Source: Sordariomycetes sp. S80-01Y
Lineage: Eukaryota > Ascomycota > Sordariomycetes
Assembly: GCA_037042185.1 (NCBI GenBank)
Contig: JAXQJY010000028.1
Span: 1,426,001 to 1,490,000, forward strand
Length of the DNA stretch: 64,000 nucleotides
Direction of reading: 5' to 3'
Part shown: positions 52,597-64,000 of the stretch, in pieces
Layout of the letters: every line of letters begins with the position of its first letter
Numbering within the stretch: position 1 is the first letter of the stretch
Notes under the pieces: model-generated
What the model was told of the DNA's origin: nothing
The model's database searches: none
The model's input: the letters and a program-made list of their open reading frames with translations, nothing else
Position numbers and translations under genes: made by a program

Positions 52597-55167
52597 CTAG
52601 TAGTCCTCATCTCCGCCAACCCTCCTCTCGCCAGCCTCCCTAATCTTCTCCCCCAGCATCGTTCGCCCGTACCGTTCGGCAACCTTGCCCGCAGCCTCAA
52701 ACATCCTCCCCGTGCGATCACGCATCAGCTCCACGATCTCCAGCGCACGCATTCCACGCTCCTCTCCCTCGCGACACTCGCCGGCCAGCAGCTGGAGCAG
52801 GGTCTTGTCGATCTCGAGCTCTAGGCGCGACAAGGCCGAACGCTGCGTATGACTTCCGGATGTTGACTCGACGAGGTCGCGAAGCTGCGCGGCTTGAATG
52901 CCTTTGAGCATGTACGTTTGCTCCAGCTTCTTGGGCTCGCTGTCGTCCGCATCTTCGTCGTCACTTGGGTCGGCCATGTCTTCGTCCTCGCCGTTGGAGG
53001 TCTTTTTCTTCTTGTCTTTCGGTGGCCCTGAGAGCGGGATCGAGAAGTCGAATTCTGAGAGCAGCGGCCGAGGGAAATAAGGATATTGGTCCCCGCCCTT
53101 CAAGATGATGCAGTGAAACTTGTTGTCAGCCACGGCGACGGGGTAGTACGACTCGTTCTTCCGCCCTCCAGCGAGTCGAGGAAGGAGCTTGGTGTCCAAG
53201 AGCGGTACCCAGCACGCCCGAGATGGTGATCTCCAGTGCAGCAACGTCAACAACGTGCCTGTCGAGTCGTATATGCATGGATCCTTGATCAGGTTAGGCC
53301 AGTTCGTTTAAACAGCGCGCCAAATACTTACACCTTGGTCCGAGAAGAAGGCACTCTTGAGAGTCGCCCCTTCTGGTAGCGCCACAGTATCCTCATTCTG
53401 ACAGATCTCGTCGCGCTTGACATTTTCGATTGTGTACAGCAACCGCGTGTTGCCATCGGGCCCGACAGGGCCGTTGCCCATTGTCAAGACGTAGTCTCTG
53501 TAGCTCGCGCAGGTGACCATTGGCGTGCTCTTTGGCCTATACACGCGGTACGGCATCCCGAAGAGCGTGAAAACCCGGACGTAGTTTGCACTCGTCGTCA
53601 CCGTGATGAACGACTCGCTCAGCGACATGGCCGTGATGGCCTCGCCTTTCGGAAGCTCTGTCTTCCAATCCGTACGCTGAGTCCAAGTCTGGTGAGGCCG
53701 GTAGAAGATGGTCGCGGGGTTGTCGTCTTTTGGTGGACTTGAGAACAGCGTCCCGTGCTCATTCAAGCAAGCCTTGTCGTAAAGGAATGTATCGGTGAAA
53801 TGGAAGTCACGCTGGAAGTCGTGATCGTAGAACTCGACCGTGACGGTATGGTGCGAGTCTTGATCGATGGTCCAGACGAAGCCAATGAGGTTGAGACATA
53901 GGTACTTTCGGTTCCCTCGCCACGGTGTCGAGCCAGGTTGGAAAGCCTCATGATAACGAGGCTCAAGGTGCCTGCGCTTCCTCGAGTATTCGTCGCCATC
54001 GTCCAGATCAAGTGTCCTTTTCTGCCCACCTACAGTATACCCCGCCCCGTCATCATCAACCACGAAATCATCCTCTTCGCCGTCAGCGCCTCCGAGGAAA
54101 GAATCCAGACTTCCCAGGCTCTCTCTCCTCGGCCGGGAAGGGATCTCTTTGTGTCCATTCGCGACCGGCGGCCTCCTGTTGTGACTCGTCTCAGAAAGGG
54201 GGTCGTGAATGAAAGGGGCTGGCTGCTTCGGCAACTTCAGAAGTGGCGCAAACTGGTCCGACAAAAAGTCAGAGTAGATATAGACCTCCCCGTCTGTGGT
54301 CGTAAAAGATACGATGTTCTTTGTTGGATGCCATGCCAAGTCTACGACGTTGGAGTAGTCGTACCTCGCAACGACGCTCTGTGATTTCGTCTCCCAGACC
54401 AAAACCTTTCCATCTTTGCTCGCCGACGCCAGTAGCGCTCCGTTTGGCGACCATGCCAGCGCCGTGATATCTGACAAGTGCCCGTTGGCAAAGACCCTTT
54501 GCTTCTCCCAGTCATTCTTGGAGATTATTTGGATGTCCTTCATCGGCGTGCAGAGGGCAAAAGCCCGACCATCGGGGTGCCACACCGCCCTCGTCAGAAC
54601 CTCCGACTCCCCATCCACAGCCCCAATGACACCGTCAATCTTCCTGATCAACTCCGGTTCCTCGGCCGTCAGGCTATACACGTATACCACGCCGTCCGTG
54701 CCTGAGAGGGTAGCCAGTCTGCCAGCAGGGTCGAGGCTGACGTGCTTGACCGCCTTGTTGTGTTCCCTCAGATACTTGACCTTGGTGATATCACCTGTGT
54801 TCACAACCTTTGCGCTGAGCTCGTCGCCAGCAACAACACACCACCCGCCCTTCACGTCCAATGCGACGTCGCGGACGGGAAGCGTACTCCTCGTCAGGAA
54901 TTTGTCGAAGCTCGCCCCATCGATGTTATACAGGCTGACCGTCCCGTCCTCGGCTGCTACCACGAAGTGCTCCGCGGCGGAGGCGATGGCTGTATTGGAT
55001 TCTTGGCAGTCATCGATGTTCGTCGGTTCGCCGGTAGAGAGCGTCTTGTACATGCGAATGAGGTTGTTCGTCCCAACCGTGAGGAGGTGGCTGCCGGACG
55101 GCGTGTAGACGCAGTGGGTTGGACCAGACGTGTGGCCTGCGCGAGGCTGGACTTTCGGTGGCTCCAT
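52597..55167 (-). CDS. CTF4: CTF4/Mcl1/AND-1 replisome WD-repeat protein
   Basis: Model: exons 53332-55167 and 52597-53283, 840 aa; the intron 53284-53331 joins FFSDQG to DPCIYDSTGTLL. A replication-fork hub that couples CMG helicase with DNA polymerase alpha and supports cohesion. The N-terminal WD40 propeller covers about residues 1-310 (GHTSGPTHCVYTPSGSHLLT, WSPNGALLASASKDGKVLVW). An acidic linker with SFLGGADGEEDDFVVDDD follows, then the SepB/Mcl1 middle propeller (HFTDTFLYDKACLNEHGTLF, FGMPYRVYRPKSTPMVTCAS, WRSPSRACWVPLLDT) and a C-terminal helical bundle (LSRLELEIDKTLLQLLAGE). Like yeast Ctf4 and unlike human AND-1 it has no HMG box. Three MCB-like boxes lie upstream. Confidence 0.96.
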
Positions 55168-55834
55168 CTTGAAATATTGCCCAGATGGGCGTAGGCAGGA
55201 TCAAAGCGTCGCAATGAGCGTACTACTAACAGTAGTTATGAGGGTTCGAAATTGTGACGGCTCTGTGGTGGTGGTGCAGGTTGGCAGTTGAAGGGAAAGA
55301 CGCGAACCGACGCGGTTGACGTTGCAGACGCGTTGCCAATTAAACAGGGGTCCTTGATGCCCCGCCATCCGTACGCGATGGTGCTACCCTATAACACGGC
55401 CCCATCTGAGGTTTCAGTCACCAATTGCGGCATCGCAGTAAAGAAACAAGTGGAAATGGTGTGGTGTAGTGTTGGTGACTGCTTCTTTTCTTTTTCAACA
55501 CTTTTCAACACTTTTCGGGTATCGCGAAGAGTGTTTCTGAATCCCTTGAAGAGGACTCAGTATCTGGTAGGTAAAGGGCGCAGACCCCGGCAGGCCTCCT
55601 TGAATCCAAAGGAGGGGCAATTTTACAACTGATACCTTTTCACTCTTTTGGCACACCACCGTCCTACTGCCTGGTAGGCAACGACGTCAATCCAATACAT
55701 AAACACCAGGGAACGGAGACTGGCACCGAGCACAATATCACCTGCAGCCAGAGAGTGTGCAACCTAAATGTAGCTACTGTACCAGACACTGAGTAGCAGG
55801 CCAGAGACACACACAACCCTTCCACAACGCAACG
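55168..55834. promoter_or_regulatory. Divergent promoter region, CTF4 / WD-repeat gene
   Basis: A 667 bp region. ACGCGA (55300-55305), ACGCGG (55310-55315) and ACGCGT (55328-55333) cluster 130-165 bp before the CTF4 start and resemble MluI cell-cycle boxes bound by MBF. Near 55480-55510 there is a short direct repeat (TTTTTCAACACTTTTCAACACTTTTC-like, written here as two copies of CAACACTTTT). No gene seen. Confidence 0.55.
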
Positions 55835-57166
55835 ATGCAATCGGCAAACCGCGACAACTTCTTCCAGTCGGAGTAAGCATTCCGAGCTCAGTGCTTTTTA
55901 CTTTATATTTCCGTATTTCATCCTCCCTGCGTGGACTCCAGCTGATGAGAGTTACAGAGCGGCGCAAGTCCAGCAAGCCCGCAAAGCCGCTAAAGCCGAC
56001 AACAAGAATGGCGATCCCATATCTCTGAAGTCAAAAATCCTAGCCGCAATCCCTGACCCTGCCAACTCTACCAGTGGACTCTTCGTCGCGGAAAGTGCTG
56101 GCTTTGTCAGAAGGGTGAATCTGGAGGTCAGTGCCCTGCGCTTCGAGGCCAGGAGGTGGCTCAAGATACATGTGCAAACATGGGCTAACAAAAGTAGACG
56201 GGCGAAACCACAGCAACCTATCGTGGTCCTAAAGCACCGGTTACATGCCTCACTATAGGCGACAACACCCTCTACGCCGGTTCATGGGACAAAGATATCT
56301 GGACATGGGATGTCGACACAGCTACGCCGAGGAAGAAACTCAGCGGACACACGGATTTCGTCAAGACGGTTGTTGCGACTAAGCTGGAAGGGAAGAATAT
56401 GCTCCTCAGCGGCGGCGCAGACAAGAAGATCTTCGTCTGGGACATCGAGTCTGGAAGGCGACTACACTCCCTCCAGGACTCAGCGACTACCATGCTGGCC
56501 GTGCAGCACATTGCCGTTGACCCCTTGTTGAGCACACCGGAAGAATTGGTTTTTGCCAGCGCAAGCAGCGATAAGCATATCCGTCGCTGGAAGGTGACGC
56601 CCTCGTCAGCGGAGCAAATCTCCGAAACCTTCCATGACCGCCCCGATGCCGAGCGCCTGACCATTGAGGAGCATGAGACGAGCGTGTATAAACTCTTTTA
56701 CGACGTTGCAGACGACGAAGTCAACCTCTGGACAGCCAGCGCGGATGGCACAGCAAAATGTCTGTCCCGCAGCCGCAATTTTGTCGCGGATGACAGTTTT
56801 GAGCACGGAGATTATGTTCGCGCCGCAGTAGTGACGGAAGACTGGGTCATTACAGCGGGACGGAACGAGGATGTCAAGCTCTGGAATCGCAGCTCAGGCA
56901 AATTGTACTGTACTTTTGAGGGCCACTTTGAGGAGGTGACGGATCTTGTCCTGTTGAGCAACTCTACAACTGGAAGGGCGGAAGCGGTCTGCAGTGTTAG
57001 CATTGATGGGACGATTCGAAAGTGGCCCCTGCGGAAGATGGAAGTTGATGAGATGGTGGAAAAGATCAAGGCTGCCGCGAAACCCAAGGAGGAGGAGGAG
57101 AAGGCTGGTGAAGGGTTGATGACGGCTGAGGAGGAGGCAGAGTTGGCCGAACTCATGGATGATTAG
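55835..57166 (+). CDS. WD40-repeat protein, uncharacterised
   Basis: Model: exons 55835-55872, 55958-56126 and 56198-57166, 391 aa. It starts MQSANRDNFFQSEAAQVQQARKAA, then a non-WD segment, then one seven-bladed propeller from about residue 60 to 350: TLYAGSWDKDIWTWDVDTAT, GHTDFVKTVV, MLLSGGADKKIFVWDIESG, VFASASSDKHIRRWKV, LWTASADGTAKCLSRS, VITAGRNEDVKLWNRSSG and AVCSVSIDGTIRKWPL. It ends in a charged helix with EEEAELAELMDD. Such proteins scaffold complexes; the residue pattern does not let me name an orthologue. Introns carry GTAAGC and GTCAGT donors and restore frame. Divergent from CTF4. Confidence 0.88.
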
Positions 57167-60100
57167 CTGGGGCAACATGGCTCCAGATGAAACTCGACAA
57201 GGTCGGCCATGCCTCGACAGCAAGCATATCAGACATGTCTCGGGTCCAAACGAGAGCATGATGTTTCGAAGTCTCTTCATCTCGCGTGGTGAAATTGTCC
57301 GACCCCGTAAAAGTAAAGAGGTCGACCCGAAACTTGGCACGTCTTTCCCAAGATGCTCCGTCTTACTCTGCATGCAGATACGTGGTGGACGAAGGCGAAG
57401 CCTTGATCGCCTTGTTCCTTTTGCTCACCGTCCCACCGCAGTGGATGATGTGAACCCCCCTTTATCCCTGCATCACATCGCAGTGATCAGTCATAAATAT
57501 GCAGATCAACAGCGACGCCCATTGTGCCGGTTGTTGCGAGGTTATCCTGCGCTCAGACTTACAACTAGAGGTGTCCATGGCTTTGAAGGCTGTGGAGACT
57601 TCAATGTGACCAACGAGAAGCTGCCAAGCCAAGCAGGGTGCTGCAAGATCATGTCAATCCGCGCTGCTCGGTCGGACCAGATTCTGTGCTCACCGAACGC
57701 CATCGCGTCTAGACCACTGGATACAACATCTGATTGGGGAGCTTGTGTGACTCGATTGCCACTTTCGTTCCGGAGCTAAAGTTACGCAATGGCCTCGCCG
57801 CCGTCCAAAGACGTGCCGACCAAAGACAAAGCTCAATTGCTTTTTCCCATGACAGCGCGGCGCCACCGAACGCGAAATCGGCGCATTGTCTCTTCAAGAA
57901 GACCGCGTGTCGTTCTGCAGCTTGCCGATGCCGTATGGTCGCGCACATGTCTCATATTGTCTGCGTGAATGCCGCGTGGTTCACAGCCTCGACCAGCAGC
58001 GAGGCCGAGTTTCCCGTCTGATGTTGAGGAACCCTGCAGCTAACAATGAAGCTGAAGCATGTTTGCTCTCGTGTCGACCGGAGCTCAGAGATGCCGATGT
58101 TGGCATAACGGAAGCTGGGGTTGGGGCTTGAGATTAAGGCCCAGGGGGGGGGGACTCCGCCACGACCCAAATCACTCATTTCGATCGGTCATATTTTCTC
58201 AGTCATCTATGAGCACCGTGAACCTTTAGCCAGGTTTGTTGATCCTAGTAAGGCGACTGTCGAGGATTCTGAGCTCCTGTCAATGACCTCGATAAAAAAC
58301 ATGTGCTGAAACCGGGAAGGCCGAACGAGCTGGCACAGCACAGTGATATCGCCAACGTCGCGTACCGAAATATTGGCTCCTCTTCGCACCGCGGAACGGC
58401 AGAGACCAAACCGTCGGCAACTGTGCTCGACTATCAGTCCGGGGTACGAGCGGGACGGCGCGTATCAGCCCTCGGGAGGAGTTGGCGTAAGATTACCAGA
58501 CGGCGGCCTTCCTTGGTCCCTTGCCGGTTAAGCTTGTATGCTTGTGCGGATCTTGCGATATGTGAGATGTGATTCTTGGTCTTTGTATGAACTACTGTAG
58601 GATAGTATGGAGTAGAGGATCATTGAGTTTGGAAACACTCCGTACTGAACTGAGGCCTGTGAGCCGTTCGTGACTGAGCGAGAGCGGTCTTAAGACTGCC
58701 GAGCGCTAGCGATGCACGTCGACGGTGGTTGTACCCGTACCGTACCGTACCAAATTCCGAGCGGCTTGCAAATTGATATGACGGCTGCCGGTTTCAGGTT
58801 CAACAGCCGTCTCCATCGATGCACGCTGAACCAAGAGATTTGACCAACTAAGTAAATTGCGTACGCTCGAGTCCAGGGACGAGGTTTGGTCGATTGTTGA
58901 TCGGATCGCACGGAAAGGGACAATGACGGCGCTTTTTCTAGAAGCTCAAATAATCTTGCTCTTACCTTGCGGTCCAAAGACACAGAAAAAAAGGACAAAG
59001 CAAAGGGGCTTGGAGCATTTCGAGGCTTTGAAATGGCGCTCGTGCAGCGCTGGAAGAAGCCGTGCCGATCATCAGCGTTGTTGCCTTTTCGGCTCCACCT
59101 TCACAACAGGGCCATGGACCAGTGAACCAGTAGCCAGGAGTCCGGTACAACTTTCGGAGGTGGCAAGATTGCTCAGCAGGTATGTACGAATGTGCTCTCC
59201 AGAATTCGTGAACTTCGGCTGCAAGTGACTGCACCGCGCCAGCTGAAACCCGAAGAGTCTAGTCTGGTAACTCACGAGAGACTGAGGGTTCGAGGATCCA
59301 TTGCTCGTTCGGAGCAAGCCCGCGTAGCCATGCAACTTGTGGTCGGACAAAGGCGGGAAGCAAGGATTGGCGATTGTCACGCAGCAGTGTATGTATCGTC
59401 GTCGCCCACAGTATCCAATATACTCGTGACATTGTGGGCTGAGAAGGTCTCGGACGACCACCGAGTTGCAATTCACGCCTGCTAACAAGATCCTTTAACC
59501 CCTAGCTGGTGGCAACCACCTTCAAATGGGTAGGTATTAAGCTTTCATAGGACAGGTACTTGTAATCGCGGGTGCCCAGAACGTCCACAGCCTTTGGAAC
59601 GGCCTTGTTTTGCGGCTGCTCGCCGACAGACGTTGAGAGCTGCCGGGCCGGCAATCTCGCTCCTCACCAGTAGCTCGGTCGAGGTCAGCCGCCAGGGGTT
59701 GCAGATTAGTGAACCCGTCCCTGGGCCTTGCGTCTGGTATTCATATCTCAAGTAACTCCCCTGAGAAGGAGGGCGTGATATCTTGTGAATAGCGGACGAT
59801 TGGCCTTGACGACGTGGTGATATCTTCTGCAGGGGTCGGCACTTGTCGAGGGCTGCACCACAACCTGACCTATGAGAGGCGACGAAAGCTGTGATGCGCT
59901 TCCTCTTTCGCACATTGGCTTGGGGGCGCGGGTGTAAACTGCGCCGTTCTGGGCGTATCACACAAATTGAGCAGCCAATCTGCGGTAGTTCCTTTACAAC
60001 TGCTCCCGAAACACGCACCTCGTGCTGGTCGACTTTGTTGTTTAGCTCGCACCCGCGCCCAGCACTACCTTAAGATATCCCTCGGCCGCCATACAGTGCT

Positions 60101-61405
60101 GCGTGCGCAGGGTGATGATGCCTCAATAGCTTCAGGATTACCTGGCATCGTCAGCTGCGGATCGGCTTTGTGCATACTGCAGCTTGGGCAAGCGTCAAAC
60201 ACGAGCGTGAAGCGACGAACAAAGCAGCTCTCGTTGGACGAAGACGAAGACGCCGACGCACGCAGACGGGAATGACCACATTGAGTGAACGGCGGGAACT
60301 GTGCTCTCTTGGATCCATGCTCCACATCGAGCAACCCCTGCTCCATCTCACAGACCCACTGGGTCTTCAGGGACCCCTGTCGAGCTTCGTGGCGGACTGG
60401 CAGGACTAGACTCAGCTGGGCATCGCGCAAGCGAACTCTGGAAACGGCTGGCGAAGCGGTCGCGGACGGTAATTTGGCGTCGATCAGGGGAAATGGGAGG
60501 ATGCGAACGCCTCGAGCTCTGCTTGGATGATGGCTGCGAGAGGCCTCTGGGGTATCTGTCACTGAATGAGTTGAAGTAAGCAGACGTGATCACAGACGGC
60601 CACGAGATGCCTGACGATGCGCTGCAAGGGCAGAACAGAAAAAGAAATCTGCATTGAGAGACCCCGGGCCTTGACCTTGTCGGGGCAGTCGAGCTCGTTA
60701 GTCGCGGATATCCCACGCTCGTTGGCGCTTTCACGTAGCTTCTGGACGGCAATCTGCGCCTTGCTGGATCCAGTATCGTGTCCTCGAGCGGCGTCAGCTC
60801 TATCCGGGGTGATTGGGTTGCGAGGTGGTCGAAGGTGGAGGTGATATGGACTGGGAGGTGAGAAGGTGGGCTTTGGCTTTGGGTACCTGCAGGTCAAAGT
60901 CGAGTTCAAGTTGCGCTCGCAAGAGCACGGTCTTTCTGAAGGAAGGCACCGCCAACTCCTAATTGTCTCCCTCCACCGCCAACTGAACCGCTCGCGTTCA
61001 GTCCTCAACTCCTCGGCACCATCACCATCCTCTCGATCTCTTTTCCTTCATTCTCCTTGCCGCCTCCTCTTCCCTAAACTTTAGTTCCCTTCTCTTGCTG
61101 GTCATCACTTCTCATTGTCGCGTTTATCGATTCCCCGTTGCACCGCTCTATAAGCATCACTACATCAGCGCATCGCAACCCTTCATACCAGGCTGATCTT
61201 GAAGCTCTCCGTCGACTCTCAGGATTTTCGACCTCCTTTACAACCCCACCATTTGGAAATCAAACACCAATGCCTACAGACCAGTGAGCTTGTGGATGCC
61301 GAGCATCGCCACCTGTCACTGCCTGTACCGCAGCACCCCACGTATTCGACGGCACGTCTGGACGGCTCCTGTTGGTAACTTTTTATTTCTTGACAGCCGC
61401 CCACG
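57167..61405. other. 4.2 kb intergenic region without a recognisable gene
   Basis: The longest gene-free stretch of the window. Frames up to 206 codons exist but none has recognisable motifs, and they overlap each other on both strands. Noted inside: a run of ten G at 58144-58153; a CGTAC pentamer repeat at about 58735-58752; and, before the last gene, TATAAG at 61149-61154 and C/T-rich tracts (about 61010-61100) that look like its core promoter and leader. No AT-rich RIP-like decay or transposon ends were seen. Confidence 0.5.
61149..61154 (+). promoter_or_regulatory. TATAAG, candidate core promoter of the right-edge gene
   Basis: TATAAG lies about 257 nt before the start codon at 61406 and just after C/T-rich tracts, as in many fungal promoters. 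Position-based inference. Confidence 0.35.
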
Positions 61406-64000
61406 ATGCTCAAGTCACGTTTCTCGACAGGGACGCCGGCCAAGCGCACTTCAGTCCCGGTCCAAGTTCAAGTAGCTAAGCATGTCTCGATGCCCGTCTC
61501 AGTCGTATCCACAGCACCGACCGAGGCCATCGTGGATAGTGAAGCCGTCGGGAGTGTAGTCGCGTTCGAGGGCCATCCAGAGATCATTTCGACACAATTG
61601 CGCCTTCTGCCAACGTCACCGCAGATATTAATCCTCCCGAGTGTTCAGTGCTACCTCGCCACGGACGACGACCAGCGGCAGTTGCAAGTGTGCGACTACA
61701 TTCGCAAAGCGCACGATGCGGTGCAAGCCCGAAACGAGACGGCACGCGCCTTTCTGAAGGGTGCGCAACCTAATACCAAGCGCCTGGTTTTCATGAATGG
61801 CGGGACTCCCAGCGCGCAAGCTCTCTGTATCAGGCACATCATGAAGCATGCGACCCAGGGAGACGATGTCGAGGCTGAGAATATGTTCAACTTTTTGGTC
61901 AGAGAAGGCATGGGCGGACTCGAGGCGCAATCGCAAATGTGGTTTCGGAAAGATTTTGTGCAGACTGAAATCAGCCCAAAGACGAAGCCACACAGTCCTC
62001 GCCACAAGAAACAGCTTCAGGAAGCAGCAGAAGTGTCGCCCGAGGAGCCCGACGAAGATCCCATAACAAGGGCGATGCGGGCTGCTGAGGCGCTCGACCG
62101 CTCAACGGCAAATCTGCAACCATCGAACGAGCTGGATCTGACGCTGGGTGCGTCTAGGCCGCGCAGCTATAGCCTGCCCATGTACGGCTACTCAGATAAT
62201 TTCGGCGATGCCGCACCCTTCTTTGTGTTTGGTGCGCGCAAGCGGGCAACGAGCGATGCCTCGATCGAGGAGGCTGTCGAGGATATGCCCCTACCACCCA
62301 TGACGCCAAGGTTCGCTGTCACTCATTACGAGGACTGCAACCTCGACAAGCCAATTCTTACGGGATACACGGACCCTGAGCCATCACCAGCATGTACTGG
62401 TGACACCTACGGTCCCACGTTCCTCCATTCGCCGCTTGTTGACGCCTTGCCAACGTCCCGCTCCGATGTCTTTGATATCCGCTCACCCAGCGACGTCACA
62501 TTTGGTGAGGCGTCTCTGCTCGATATGAGGTCGACACCCACAAGCTCCAGGGGACCTGTGACGAGAGTCCGCTCTTTGGACAGGATTTACACACCGACCT
62601 CCAAGATGCGGGACCTCTGCATTCCGCCGGATGTGGCAGAGGACGAAAACGACGTTCCCAAGCGACCACAATCTTGCCTCATGATCCGCAAAGACTCAGA
62701 TACTTCGTCGGTCCCGACACCTATTGAGGGTCCTAGAACGATTCTCGTACGGTCGAAGCAGTCGAACGTGGTGAGTCTGAAATCAGTACCGGCTGGCAAG
62801 AAGCGCAAGGGCAGGTCATCGTACGTCGATCGTGGAACGGATGCCGAAGCAATTGAGGAGAAAAAGGAGCCGTTTGCCCCTGTTCTTCCCATGACCGAAG
62901 ACTTGGTTGTGTATCTCAAGGACGACGCCCCAGATGCTTTGCTCGACAACGCCATTAAGAGCTTCAGAGATGGCAGCTATCCGGTCTTGCCGAACTCGCC
63001 TGAGGGATCAGACACAGAAACTGTCACTGATCAACTTCCTACAACGCCAAAGTCACAGTCACAACAGGGTGGGGAGCGGGCAGCCAAGGCGGACGACAAG
63101 GATGAGCCTAAAGTGGCTTCACCCTCAACAGAGGTTGACGAGTATGATCCATTCGCTTACGTCCAAAATTCATGGCCACCGGTCAAGGTCGCTAGGAGCC
63201 ATTCCCAAACGAACAACTTCAAACCGCCGACACCAGAGAAGACGCCCGAGCCGTCCGTGGCCGAGAACAAGGACGACAAGTTCCACGAGTTTAAGTTCTC
63301 GGGTACCGCGACTGCAGTCGCTATCCAGAACTCACTTCGCTCCGTTCTCGAGGTGTACTTCCCCCCAGAGGCACAAGGCTATCGCCAATTCAACTTTGCC
63401 ATGTTGCCGGAGCTAGAGGGTCTCTGGAAGCCCATCTTTCGTGAAGCCGAGCCTGGCAGCCCAAGAACCGACAATCGAAGGATGGATCAAATACTAGCTA
63501 TTGGCTCCCAGAAGAGTGTTAAGAAGGAATACTCCTCCGCCATCGTTGGTCTGCTGGACAAGCTCGGCTGTAAGAGGAGTGGTATGAGCCGGAGTGGTAG
63601 GCTGGACTTCAGGTGAGGCTTGTCCAACCCCAACCGGGGCAAATCTAACAGTGTACAGGTATCTCCTCGCCAACGCCATGCAGGCTTTCACAGCCCAGCC
63701 ACTTAGCAACCAAACCGCGGACAACCCCTTCAACAACCCTTACCTTCTAGCAACACTCATCATTCCTCATCTCGAAACATACCTGGCACTCCACTCAGAG
63801 GTTAGGTACCTTCTGTTAGAGTACCCGCCAGAGCATCTTTCGACAATTCTCGCCTTGCAGAAGTTGGTCGGCGTTGACCTGATGAAGGTGGCTCAGATTG
63901 TCGATTCTAAGAACACCGACATCGGCCCCTTTACTCACCTCCGGGGAGCCTCAATCAACAGTCAGAGAGAGAAGCAAGGTCCACTGGGAAAGCCTATGGG
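61406..64000 (+). CDS. Large Ser/Pro-rich conserved fungal protein, 3' end beyond the window
   Basis: Partial: exons 61406-63612 and 63659 to the window edge, 849 complete codons so far and no stop. The intron 63613-63658 (46 nt, the shortest here) joins GRLDFR to YLLANAMQAF. The N-terminal part has folded-looking segments (QILILPSVQCYLATDDDQRQ, the helix QALCIRHIMKHATQGDDVEA, LVREGMGGLEAQSQMWFRKD). The middle is disordered, rich in Ser, Pro, Thr and acidic residues. The end of the first exon onward (FKFSGTATAVAIQNSLRSVL, IVGLLDKLGCKRSG, then LRYLLLEYPPEHLSTILALQ-like helices) appears conserved. Fungal relatives are, as I recall, often annotated gastric mucin-like proteins, a name based on composition; function unknown. 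Confidence 0.8.

Noticed and set aside
57159-57779. 206-codon plus-strand frame overlapping the stop of the WD-repeat gene
   Set aside because: It starts inside the WD gene's last codons, lies in its 3' UTR, and has no recognisable domain or plausible codon pattern.
58144-58153. Run of ten G, considered as a G-quadruplex or functional element
   Set aside because: A single homopolymer in intergenic DNA; it may be real or an assembly artefact, and nothing nearby supports a function.

Overview
The window looks like nuclear DNA of a filamentous ascomycete (Pezizomycotina, most likely Sordariomycetes; the genus cannot be read from the sequence). The evidence is compact genes with few short introns (mostly 46-135 nt, GTRAGT-like donors, CTRAC/CTGAC-like branch sites, YAG acceptors), the standard genetic code, and a fungal-specific gene set: fused alpha-beta tryptophan synthase, PRM1, DLT1, an SFL1-type HSF regulator, a Hook dynein adaptor and a secreted cutinase. 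I find 27 protein-coding genes, one of them cut by the right edge. There is no convincing tRNA, rRNA, transposon, CRISPR array or secondary-metabolite cluster.

Layout. 1-1729: no gene. 1730-9799: BET4 (+), a secreted histidine-phosphatase-like enzyme (-) and a large JmjC / CxxC zinc-finger / AT-hook chromatin protein (-). 10353-15274: COQ2 (+), ribosomal protein uS12/RPS23 (-), a conserved hypothetical gene (+) and a small secreted I9-inhibitor-like protein (+). 16108-23083: Hook adaptor (+), adenylate kinase (-) and proteasome lid subunit RPN8 (+). 23316-27118: Sws1/Shu2-like SWIM protein (-), coproporphyrinogen oxidase (-) and ATG8 (+). 29338-38835: PRM1 (+), tryptophan synthase (+), mitochondrial ribosomal protein bL28m (-), a coiled-coil hypothetical (+) and mitochondrial aspartate aminotransferase (-). 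40660-49524: alpha-glucoside/sugar MFS transporter (+), cutinase (-), DLT1 (+), a charged hypothetical (+) and an SFL1-type HSF regulator (-). 52597-64000: CTF4/Mcl1 (-), a WD-repeat protein (+), a 4.2 kb gene-free stretch, and the start of a large low-complexity protein (+) that runs off the end.

Most genes are housekeeping functions that do not form a pathway cluster. Several pairs share divergent promoters: JmjC/COQ2, RPS23/hypothetical, ADK1/RPN8, HEM13/ATG8, bL28m/hypothetical and CTF4/WD. Upstream regions carry readable candidate control sites: MCB-like boxes before CTF4, CPC1/GCN4-type TGACTC sites before tryptophan synthase, and a CCTCGG box before the cutinase.

The most notable observations are two consecutive micro-exons (3 nt and 10 nt) in the aspartate aminotransferase gene; an unusually long, fully open intron near the 3' end of the Hook gene that could encode an alternative C-terminus; a 14-nt-period tandem of TACGGAGTA boxes in a 3 kb upstream region of the SFL1-type regulator; and clustered promoter elements that match the functions of their genes. 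I did not find a clearly novel multi-gene system.
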